12,143 bases of DNA from Syntrophomonadaceae bacterium (GTDB lineage: Bacteria; Bacillota; Dethiobacteria; PWVN01), in the NCBI GenBank assembly GCA_003561835.1, contig PWVN01000138.1, positions 1-12,143 on the forward strand, in the 5' to 3' direction. The notes under the pieces were generated by a model. The model searched no databases, was not told the DNA's origin, and saw only the letters and a program-made list of their open reading frames with translations. The position numbers and the translations under genes are program-made. Shown here in pieces: positions 5,871-11,580 of the stretch (position 1 is its first letter; every line of letters begins with the position of its first letter).

Positions 5871-6608
5871 TTGTCGAGACTGATGAATGGAGTAATTGAA
5901 GCCTTTCGCTTGATTCTGGCTTTTGATCCTTCCCTTTTGGAAATCGTCTTTCTTTCGCTGCGGGTCTCGATAACGGCCATTGTGATCGCCACGTTACTGG
6001 GAGTTCCCCTGGGCACCTTCCTCGGTTTGAAACCGGAAAAAAGGACCCGCTTTTTGAATAAATTGATCTTCACCTTCATGGGCATGCCCCCCGTTGTGGC
6101 AGGCCTGATCATTTACCTGATTCTTTCAAGGCAGGGGCCCCTGGGGGTGCTTGGGCTGCTCTATTCACCCTCAGCCATGGTCATTGCCCAGGTTTTCCTG
6201 GCCTCCCCCATCATCACCGGTTTGACCATGGTGGGGATCAGGGCCCAGGGAAGCGAGGTAGAAGAAACGGCCCGCTCCCTGGGGGCAGGCGCCGCCCTGG
6301 CCGCCTGGACGGTTGTGCGGGAATCCCGGATTGCCACCCTGGGGGCCATCATTACGGGGTTCAGCCGCGTAGTGGCCGAGGTGGGGGCAGTGATGATTGT
6401 GGGGGGCAATATTGACGGGCGGACCCGGGTTATGACGACGGCCATTGTCCTGGAAACCCGACGGGGGAACTTCGAATTCGCCATCGGGTTGGGAATCATC
6501 TTATTGATGATCTCCTTTGTGATCAACTCGGCCCTTTACAATATTCAGAAGGGAGGCAGAAGCGATGGCGCAGGAAGCAGTACTGGTAGAGCTAACAGGG
6601 ATATATAA
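5871..6608 (+). CDS. tupB: Tungstate ABC transporter permease TupB
   Basis: A 245-residue inner-membrane permease that forms the tungstate channel with TupC. Several hydrophobic segments are visible: about 22-52 (EIVFLSLRVSITAIVIATLLG), 65-86, 100-122, 150-175 and 215-235. The EAA-type loop that docks on the ATPase is at about 129-150 (EVEETARSLGAGAALAAW). FSRVVAEVGAVMIVGGNI is characteristic of Tup/Mod-type permeases. The TTG at 5871 is chosen because GGAGG (5859-5863) lies 7 bases upstream. An in-frame ATG at 5844 lies before that site, and the ATG at 5883 is too far from it. The gene follows tupA by 91 bases, and its 3' end overlaps tupC by 44 bases, indicating translational coupling. Confidence 0.9.
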   Translation: MSRLMNGVIEAFRLILAFDPSLLEIVFLSLRVSITAIVIATLLGVPLGTFLGLKPEKRTRFLNKLIFTFMGMPPVVAGLIIYLILSRQGPLGVLGLLYSPSAMVIAQVFLASPIITGLTMVGIRAQGSEVEETARSLGAGAALAAWTVVRESRIATLGAIITGFSRVVAEVGAVMIVGGNIDGRTRVMTTAIVLETRRGNFEFAIGLGIILLMISFVINSALYNIQKGGRSDGAGSSTGRANRDI

Positions 6609-7305
6609 AGAGTATGATAGGGAAGTGCTGCAGGTGGACAGCCTGGTTCTGAAAAAGGGTTTAATCTATGGCATAATCGGGCCCAGCGGGGCCGGCAAGA
6701 CCACCCTGCTGCGCATTATCAACCTGCTGACGCCTCCCAGCAGCGGCACGTATCATTTCAAGGGGAAACCCCTGCCGGGTAACGGCCGGGAACGCCTGGC
6801 GCTGCAGCGAAGCATGGCCCTGGTTTTTCAAAAAACCCTGCTGTTCAGGGACAGCGTCTGGAATAATGTGGCTTATGGGTTAAGGGCCCGCAAATACAGC
6901 CCCGCAGAGATAGACCGGCGTGTTGGGCAGCTTTTGGAGCAGCTGGGTATGGCGGACCTGGCTCATCGCCGGGCAGATACCCTGTCGGGAGGGGAAGCCC
7001 AGAGGGTGGCCATCGCCAGGGCCGTAGCCTTTGACCCGGAACTTTTGCTTCTTGATGAGCCGACGGCAAACCTGGACCCCGGCAATGTCGAGGTGATTGA
7101 AGAAATGATCCGCAAGATGAGCCGTGCCGGCTCGATGACCGTGGTCATGGTAACCCACAATGTTTTCCAGGCCCGCAGGATCGCCGACGAGGTAATCTTC
7201 ATCGATGATGGGAAAGTGGTGGAGATGGGCCCGGCCAAAAAGATTTTTTCGAAGGCCGAGCATGAAAAAACCCGCCTCTATGTGGAAGGGCGGATGATCT
7301 ACTAG
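6565..7305 (+). CDS. tupC: Tungstate ABC transporter ATP-binding protein TupC
   Basis: A 246-residue ABC ATPase with all core motifs: Walker A GPSGAGKT (39-46), Q-loop VFQ (Gln89), signature LSGGEAQ (140-146), Walker B LLLLDEP (160-166, with Glu165 catalytic), D-loop ANLD (168-171) and switch His198 (VTHN). It powers TupB. Its length has no room for the C-terminal TOBE/MOP domain found in ModC, which fits Tup-type systems. GGGAGG (6551-6556) lies 8 bases before the ATG. The start is inside the end of tupB, with a 44-base overlap. A 14-bp palindrome lies just after the stop. Confidence 0.92.
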   Translation: MAQEAVLVELTGIYKEYDREVLQVDSLVLKKGLIYGIIGPSGAGKTTLLRIINLLTPPSSGTYHFKGKPLPGNGRERLALQRSMALVFQKTLLFRDSVWNNVAYGLRARKYSPAEIDRRVGQLLEQLGMADLAHRRADTLSGGEAQRVAIARAVAFDPELLLLDEPTANLDPGNVEVIEEMIRKMSRAGSMTVVMVTHNVFQARRIADEVIFIDDGKVVEMGPAKKIFSKAEHEKTRLYVEGRMIY

Positions 7306-7312
7306 AGAAACG

Positions 7313-7326
7313 CAAAACCGGTTTTG
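7313..7326. repeat. 14-bp perfect palindrome between tupC and the MOT1-like gene
   Basis: CAAAACCGGTTTTG is a perfect palindrome in the 35-base gap between the tupC stop and the next gene's ATG, directly before that gene's ribosome binding site (GAGGTGA at 7329). As RNA it can form only a 5-bp AU-rich stem with a CCGG loop, so a DNA-level binding site is as likely as an RNA hairpin. Confidence 0.5.
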
Positions 7327-7340
7327 TCGAGGTGAGTCCC

Positions 7341-8438
7341 ATGAAAGAAAAGAACTTTCGCTTTACCCTGGAAGAAACCGCCGGCGCTTTGGGGGATTAC
7401 GGCACTCTTTTGCCCATTGTGATCGGTGTTTCGGTGGTGACAGATATGGATCTTGCCAGAATGTTTTTTTTCTTCGGCATTGCCTATCTGGTCACCGGTA
7501 TTTACTACAAAATGCCCATGCCCGTTGAACCCATGAAGGCCATCGGGGTTATCGCCATCGCGGAAGGTCTCTCCAGCGCAGAAATTGCCGGTGCCGGGAT
7601 CGGCATGGGGCTTGTTTTACTGCTGATCGCCATAACCGGAGCCATGGACCTGATCAAGAGGGCCGTTCCCGTTCCCCTGATCCGGGGAATCCAGCTGGGG
7701 CTGGGGCTTACCCTCATGCAGCAGGCCTTGCACATGATGGGACAGGACATTTACCTGGGCATTACGGCTTTTGCCATCATTTTGGCCTTTACCTTTTTCT
7801 CGCGGTTGGACATTTCTGCCCTGGTGGTCTTTCTCTTGGGCATTGGGGTGGGCATCTTCCGCTTTGGATTGCCCCCCCTGTCCTTCATGACCGTCCCTGC
7901 CTTTGCCCTGCCGGGAGGCCCGGATTTCTTCAGGGGCTTTACGGCAGCCACCCTGCCCCAAATACCCCTGACGCTGGGTAATGCGGTACTGGCCACATCA
8001 TTGCTGATCACGGATCTGCTGGACCGCAAGGTAAAGGAAAAACAGCTTTTGCTCAGCATGAGCGCCATGTGCCTGTTCTCCGTTCCCTTTGGCGGTTTTC
8101 CCATGTGCCATGGCGCGGGAGGATTGGCCGCCCAGTACCGTTTCGGCGCCCGCACCGGAGGGTCCAATATTATCTCCGGCGCCGTTCTGCTGCTGATTGC
8201 CGTATTCTTTGCCACACCCCGGCTGGAGATGCTGATACCCTTTGGCGCCTTAGGGACCCTGCTTTTTTATGCCGGCCTCGCGCTGCTTCGGACAGCCCAA
8301 AAAACAGAGGATAAGATCTTTACCCTGGCAACGGGGGTATTGGCCCTTGTGGTGGGTATGATGTGGGCCTTCTTGATCATGGGGTGTATTTACTCCATCA
8401 GGATGCGCCTGGTGGGGATCCGGACAAAAAACAGCTGA
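7341..8438 (+). CDS. MOT1-family molybdate/sulfate transporter
   Basis: A 365-residue, highly hydrophobic membrane protein with about 10 transmembrane segments. It carries the repeated signatures of the MOT1 family (MFS_MOT1, SulP-related), whose plant and algal members are high-affinity molybdate transporters. The first signature PMPVEPMKAI is at 59-68 and PVPLIRGIQLGLGL begins at 110. The second-half counterparts are QIPLTLGNAV (207-216) and FPMCHGAGG (253-261), followed by YRFGARTGG. The ATG at 7341 is preferred to an in-frame GTG at 7332 because GAGGTGA (7329-7335) is the ribosome binding site and covers that GTG. It lies 35 bases after tupC and is probably co-transcribed, giving the cluster a secondary transporter beside the ABC importer. 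Molybdate is the likely substrate from family and context; sulfate or tungstate remain possible, and direction of transport is not shown. Confidence 0.85.
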   Translation: MKEKNFRFTLEETAGALGDYGTLLPIVIGVSVVTDMDLARMFFFFGIAYLVTGIYYKMPMPVEPMKAIGVIAIAEGLSSAEIAGAGIGMGLVLLLIAITGAMDLIKRAVPVPLIRGIQLGLGLTLMQQALHMMGQDIYLGITAFAIILAFTFFSRLDISALVVFLLGIGVGIFRFGLPPLSFMTVPAFALPGGPDFFRGFTAATLPQIPLTLGNAVLATSLLITDLLDRKVKEKQLLLSMSAMCLFSVPFGGFPMCHGAGGLAAQYRFGARTGGSNIISGAVLLLIAVFFATPRLEMLIPFGALGTLLFYAGLALLRTAQKTEDKIFTLATGVLALVVGMMWAFLIMGCIYSIRMRLVGIRTKNS

Positions 8439-8487
8439 ACCGAAGGGGGAGTAACATCAGTTATACAGGCGATTACTTAAATGGGGA

Positions 8488-8551
8488 GGGGGTTTTAACC
8501 TCGGCAAACCCCTGAGCAACCCCCGAGAAACTTGACCGCGCTCCGGGGGGG
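8488..8551 (+). other. GC-rich region with competing hairpins after the transporter operon
   Basis: Four short G- or C-runs can pair in alternative ways. GGGGTTT (8489-8495) pairs with AAACCCC (8506-8512), or the overlapping GGGGGTT (8488-8494) pairs with AACCCCC (8518-8524). CTCGG (8500-8504) pairs with CCGAG (8523-8527). CCCCCGAG (8520-8527) pairs with CTC-C-GGGGG (8541-8549) around one bulged C. There is no good T tract (GACTTTCTTGT follows). It may be the operon terminator or an RNA switch. It does not match any riboswitch I can recognise, including the Moco RNA. Confidence 0.35.
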
Positions 8552-8557
8552 ACTTTC

Positions 8558-8586
8558 TTGTACAGGCTTCCTCAATTTGCTATAAT
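8558..8586 (+). promoter_or_regulatory. Extended -10 promoter of the regulator gene
   Basis: A perfect TATAAT (8581-8586) is preceded by TGC (8578-8580), making an extended -10. TTGTAC (8558-8563) is a partial -35 at 17 bases. The predicted start point near 8592-8593 coincides with the CATAACGG motif. Confidence 0.75.
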
Positions 8587-8615
8587 ACAGCCATAACGGT
8601 ATTGAGGTGGCTGTA
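8586..8615. promoter_or_regulatory. Candidate autoregulatory operator: CATAACGG inside an inverted repeat
   Basis: CATAACGG (8592-8599) repeats the motif of the tup leader at the equivalent place, 5 bases after the -10 box. It lies inside a 7-bp inverted repeat, TACAGCC (8586-8592) with GGCTGTA (8609-8615), whose right arm overlaps the ribosome binding site TGAGGTGG (8603-8610). Binding here would block the promoter. Most of the left arm is upstream of the predicted start point, so an RNA hairpin is less likely than a DNA operator. Function is inferred. Confidence 0.5.
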
Positions 8616-8618
8616 AAA

Positions 8619-9770
8619 GTGTTTAAGATCTTACTGGAAATAGAAGAAGAAAAGCGCCTGTCCGGAAACGACCTCTTTGTCCTGCTGGAGTATGTTATGC
8701 TGTACGGCTCCATCAGCCAGGCGGCCGCCAAGGCCGGCGTATCTTACCGGTATGCCTGGGGACTGCTGCAGGAGGCGGAGAAGGCCTTCAAGGTGACCCT
8801 GCTGGAAAAACAGGCGGGGGGCTATGCCGGGGGAGGCGCCCTTCTCACGGCGGAGGGGAAAGATATCCTCAGGGAATACAAGGATTTTAAAGGCCGGGTG
8901 GACCGGGAACTGGCGGACTTCCTGCGCAGGACGGGCAATATCCAGTCAATTCCCGATGCAGCCCCGGAAGAAGAAGGGGAAAAAAACTTCCTGCTCCTGG
9001 CCAGCACCATGGAACCGGTGGAAACCGGGCTTCTGGATGCCCTGGAGACAGCCTTTTATAACGAGCGGGGCCTGTTTGTCCGCCACCTGGCCGCAGGCAG
9101 CGGCCGCGCCCTGGAAATCGCCCGGGGAGGGCGGGTGGATATGGTCTTGACCCACGCCCCGGAACTGGAAAGGGAGTTTATGGAGGAAGGCTGGGGTGCT
9201 TACCAATACCCCGTCATGACCAATGACTTCGCCCTGGTGGGCCCCCTGTCGGATCCGGCAGGGATTGCCGCCGTGAAGGGCAGGATACACATCACGGATA
9301 TCTTCCGCCGGATCGCCGGGGCCCGGGCCCCCTTTGTAACCCGGGGGGACCACTCCGGGACCCACCTCAGGGAATTGGAAATCTGGGAGAAGGCGGGCAC
9401 GGCGCCGGCGGGGGATTGGTACAAGCTGTACCCCGGGGTTGCCGGCAACCTGGGGGCCCTGGGCTTTGCCAGGGGGAAAGGGGCCTACATGCTGACGGAT
9501 ATGGCCTCCTACCGTCTTTCCCGGGGCGAGGGGGATTACCGGGTCTTCCTGGACACCTCCCCGGTTCCCTGCCCGGAGTTGGAGAACACCTTCGTTTTGA
9601 CCCTGGTAAACCCGGAAAAGGTCCCCTCCTCCAGATTGAAGGACGCTTCCCTTTTTGCCCGCTGGCTCCTGAAGGAGAAGGGGAGGAAAATCATCGCCGA
9701 TTTTGGCCGGGGTCCCTACGAAAAACCCCTCTTTGCCCTCCTGGACAAGGAGAACAGCAGCAGGGGTTAG
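8619..9770 (+). CDS. One-component oxyanion regulator: ModE-type winged helix fused to a TupA-like binding domain
   Basis: A 383-residue protein with two parts. Residues 1-90 are a ModE-like winged helix-turn-helix: YGSISQAAAKAGVSYRYAW (29-47), then the wing with GGYAGGGALLT (67-77). After a charged linker (91-122) comes a TupA-like domain (123 to about 370) that parallels the TupA encoded upstream motif by motif: FLLLAST...ETGLLDAL, AAGSGRALEIARGGRVDMVL, MTNDFALVGPLSDPAGI and TRGDHSGTH (241-249). There is no signal peptide, so this binding domain is cytoplasmic and probably senses tungstate or molybdate. TupA's TTTS becomes STME (129-132), which may change affinity or specificity. ModE's usual MOP sensor domains are absent. 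GTG at 8619 is preferred because TGAGGTGG (8603-8610) lies 8 bases before it; GTG at 8607 falls inside that site. It has its own promoter and a terminator downstream. Control of the tup genes is inferred. Confidence 0.82.
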   Translation: MFKILLEIEEEKRLSGNDLFVLLEYVMLYGSISQAAAKAGVSYRYAWGLLQEAEKAFKVTLLEKQAGGYAGGGALLTAEGKDILREYKDFKGRVDRELADFLRRTGNIQSIPDAAPEEEGEKNFLLLASTMEPVETGLLDALETAFYNERGLFVRHLAAGSGRALEIARGGRVDMVLTHAPELEREFMEEGWGAYQYPVMTNDFALVGPLSDPAGIAAVKGRIHITDIFRRIAGARAPFVTRGDHSGTHLRELEIWEKAGTAPAGDWYKLYPGVAGNLGALGFARGKGAYMLTDMASYRLSRGEGDYRVFLDTSPVPCPELENTFVLTLVNPEKVPSSRLKDASLFARWLLKEKGRKIIADFGRGPYEKPLFALLDKENSSRG

Positions 9771-9785
9771 ACGGCAAAATGGGGC

Positions 9786-9849
9786 GGTTCGAGGTTCGAG
9801 TAATAGAGCAAGGTTGCCATTGTTGAACTCGATACAACACCGTTGGCAA
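9786..9849. repeat. Tandem GGTTCGA repeat and imperfect hairpin, possible intergenic repeat
   Basis: GGTTCGA occurs twice in tandem (9786-9792, 9793-9799). It is followed by a two-part hairpin: TTGCCA (9814-9819) with TGGCAA (9844-9849), and TGTTG (9821-9825) with CAACA (9834-9838). TCGAGT (9796-9801) and ACTCGA (9827-9832) form another inverted pair. No gene covers this stretch. The layout suggests a small dispersed element, which a genome comparison would decide. Confidence 0.35.
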
Positions 9850-9888
9850 AGCAGCTGGGCCGACAGAGGCAAACATCACCCTTTAATC

Positions 9889-9900
9889 CCTTCATGAAGG
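9889..9900. repeat. 12-bp perfect palindrome upstream of the niaR region terminator
   Basis: CCTTCATGAAGG is perfectly palindromic and lies 13 bases before the terminator stem. It may be part of the 3' end of the regulator transcript or a protein-binding site; nothing nearby decides this. Confidence 0.35.
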
Positions 9901-9912
9901 CCCCTTTTGAAT

Positions 9913-9942
9913 GAGGTTGGGTTTTAGCCCACCTCTTTTTTT
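9913..9942 (+). terminator. Rho-independent terminator after the regulator gene
   Basis: GAGGT(T)GGG (9913-9921) pairs with CCCACCTC (9928-9935), leaving one bulged T and a 6-base loop, and is followed by seven Ts (9936-9942). It separates the oxyanion module from niaR. Confidence 0.88.
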
Positions 9943-9949
9943 ATGGCTC

Positions 9950-9978
9950 TTGACAGGGTACCCGGGATAAACTATATT
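9950..9978 (+). promoter_or_regulatory. Sigma-A promoter of niaR
   Basis: A perfect TTGACA (9950-9955) and TATATT (9973-9978) are separated by 17 bases, immediately after the terminator. GGGTACCC (9956-9963), a perfect 8-bp palindrome, fills the start of the spacer and could be bound by a regulator. Confidence 0.85.
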
Positions 9979-10009
9979 ACTAAACAAGGATATTAGGGGG
10001 TTGTGTACT

Positions 10010-10531
10010 ATGGATTCGGAGACAAGAAGGCAGGCCATACTGGCCCTGTTGAACCAGTCAGGGGAACCGGTCACCGGTGCGGATCTGGCCTCCCGGTTCG
10101 GGGTAAGCCGCCAGGCTATCGTCCAGGACATTGCCCTTCTCAGGGCTTCCGGCTCCCAGATCCTGGCGACTCCCCAGGGTTACCTCATCCCCGCCCTGAA
10201 CCAGGGGAACTGCTGCTATGCCGTGGTGACCAGCACTCATGACCGCCACCGGATCGAGGAAGAACTGAGCATCGTGGTGGACCTGGGGGGGAAGGCGCTG
10301 GATGTGATTGTGGAGCACCCCATCTACGGGGAGCTCCGGGGCAGCCTGATGATCGCCAGCCGCCGGGACCTCTCCATCTTCCTGGAAAAGCTGGCCGAGA
10401 CGGAGGCCAACCCCCTGTCCTACCTGACGGGAGGCATCCACATGCACACCCTGGAGGCCCCCGAAGCCTCCGTCATGCAGGAAATTACCGAAGCCCTGCG
10501 CTGGGCCGGGTTCCTGGTGGAGGAAGAATAG
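10010..10531 (+). CDS. niaR: NiaR, nicotinate-responsive transcriptional repressor of NAD synthesis
   Basis: A 173-residue protein with an N-terminal helix-turn-helix of the HTH_11 type (about 5-60, with TGADLASRFGVSRQAIVQDI as the helix pair) and a C-terminal 3H domain (about 70-170). NiaR (YrxA) represses NAD biosynthesis and niacin uptake genes when nicotinic acid is plentiful. The conserved histidines are in STHDRH (His77, His80), VEHPIYGEL (His103) and GGIHMHT (His144, His146). From memory of the Thermotoga maritima structure, the metal ligands there are His79, Glu87, His144 and His146, matching His77, Glu85, His144 and His146 here. The ATG at 10010 is used because AGGGGG (9995-10000) lies 9 bases upstream; an in-frame TTG at 10001 abuts that site. 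nadA starts 116 bases downstream with its own promoter, fitting the usual pairing of NiaR with its targets. Confidence 0.9.
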   Translation: MDSETRRQAILALLNQSGEPVTGADLASRFGVSRQAIVQDIALLRASGSQILATPQGYLIPALNQGNCCYAVVTSTHDRHRIEEELSIVVDLGGKALDVIVEHPIYGELRGSLMIASRRDLSIFLEKLAETEANPLSYLTGGIHMHTLEAPEASVMQEITEALRWAGFLVEEE

Positions 10532-10542
10532 CTTTTGCGGCT

Positions 10543-10566
10543 GTGTATTTACAGTTGACAAGACAC
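10543..10566. promoter_or_regulatory. Candidate NiaR operator over the nadA -35 box
   Basis: A 24-base imperfect palindrome with outer arms GTGT (10543-10546) and ACAC (10563-10566) and 16 of 24 positions symmetric. It covers the -35 box of the nadA promoter, so a bound repressor would block transcription. Assignment to NiaR rests on the adjacent niaR gene and the nadA target, not on a motif match I can verify. Confidence 0.4.
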
Positions 10567-10583
10567 CCCCGCAATGCCATAAT
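10555..10583 (+). promoter_or_regulatory. Sigma-A promoter of nadA-nadB
   Basis: A perfect TTGACA (10555-10560) and CATAAT (10578-10583) are separated by 17 bases. The transcript would start near 10590, leaving a leader of about 58 bases that contains a small hairpin, CCGGG/CCCGG (10602-10606, 10612-10616). Confidence 0.85.
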
Positions 10584-10647
10584 CTAAAGCAACGAGAGAA
10601 ACCGGGCCGCACCCGGAAAACAAAAAACGGGGGATGGGGATTACACC

Positions 10648-11568
10648 ATGAAGGAAGATAAGGACCTTTTGCTTGATAGGGTGAGGGAGCTGCAGAAGGA
10701 GACGAAGGCGGTGATCCTTGCCCACAACTATCAGGTGGATGAGGTGCAGGAAGCCGCGGATTTTGTGGGGGACTCCTTTGATTTGAGCCGCACCGCCGCC
10801 CGGACGGAGGCCCCGGTGATCGTCTTCTGCGGGGTCCATTTTATGGCCGAGAGTGCGGCCATCCTGGCGCCGGAAAAAACGATTTTGCTGCCCGAGATCA
10901 CCGCCGGCTGCCCCATGGCCGATATGGTAACGGTGGAAGGGCTTCGGGAGAAAAAGATGCAGTACCCGGAGGCGGCTGTGGTGGCCTATGTCAATTCGTC
11001 GGCCGCAGTCAAAGCGGAAAGCGACATCTGTGTGACTTCCTCCAATGCGGTCCAGGTGGTCAACTCCCTGGAGGCGGAGGAAGTTATCTTCGTTCCCGAC
11101 CAGAATCTGGGAAACTATGTGGCGGAGCGAACCGACAAGAAGATGATCCTCTGGGACGGCTACTGCCTGACCCATCACCGCATCCGCTACGAGGATGTCC
11201 TGAAGGCCAGGGAAGCCCAACCCGATGCCCTGGTGCTGGTCCACCCCGAATGCCGCCGGGAGGTGGTGCAGGCGGCGGACCACACCTTTTCTACCAGCGG
11301 TATTCTCCGGTTTGCCCGGGAAACGGAGGCAAAGAGCCTGATCGTGGGGACGGAAATGGGCATCCTCTACCGGCTCAGGCGGGAGAACCCGGATAAGGAA
11401 TTTTTCCTGCTGCACCCGGGGTTGATCTGCCCCAACATGAAGTACACAACCCTGCCCCATGTGGTGAGGGCCCTGGAGACCCTTTCCCCCCGTATTACCG
11501 TCAGTGAGAACATCCGGGTGCCGGCCCAAAGGGCCCTGGAACGGATGCTGGCGGCGGCGGTGGCCTAA
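10648..11568 (+). CDS. nadA: Quinolinate synthase NadA
   Basis: A 306-residue enzyme that condenses iminoaspartate with dihydroxyacetone phosphate to give quinolinate in de novo NAD synthesis. The N-terminal motif ILAHNYQ (23-29) and GDSFDLSR (41-48) are characteristic. The three [4Fe-4S] cysteines are Cys88 (TAGCPMAD), Cys172 (WDGYCLTHH) and Cys260 (LICPNMKYT); these positions correspond to the three cluster cysteines known in the family. Other conserved stretches include AYVNSSAAVKAESD, FVPDQNLG and VHPEC. The length is that of the compact, thermophile-type NadA. A GGGGATGGGG stretch just before TTACACC serves as ribosome binding site. nadB begins 12 bases after the stop. Confidence 0.95.
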   Translation: MKEDKDLLLDRVRELQKETKAVILAHNYQVDEVQEAADFVGDSFDLSRTAARTEAPVIVFCGVHFMAESAAILAPEKTILLPEITAGCPMADMVTVEGLREKKMQYPEAAVVAYVNSSAAVKAESDICVTSSNAVQVVNSLEAEEVIFVPDQNLGNYVAERTDKKMILWDGYCLTHHRIRYEDVLKAREAQPDALVLVHPECRREVVQAADHTFSTSGILRFARETEAKSLIVGTEMGILYRLRRENPDKEFFLLHPGLICPNMKYTTLPHVVRALETLSPRITVSENIRVPAQRALERMLAAAVA

Positions 11569-11580
11569 GGAGGGGATCTT

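Noticed and set aside
8439..8557. Molybdenum cofactor riboswitch upstream of the regulator
   Set aside because: The pairing pattern does not match the Moco RNA as I know it, and the segment lies upstream of the gene's own promoter.
9786..9805. GGTTCGA resembles a tRNA T-loop
   Set aside because: No acceptor stem, anticodon arm or D arm can be built around it, so it is not a tRNA gene.
8946..9872. 308-codon minus-strand open frame opposite the regulator
   Set aside because: It is the complement of a well-supported coding sequence and shows no protein-like motif.
10549..11529. 326-codon minus-strand open frame opposite nadA
   Set aside because: nadA is unmistakable on the + strand with its three cluster cysteines; the antisense frame has no recognisable motif and covers the nadA promoter.
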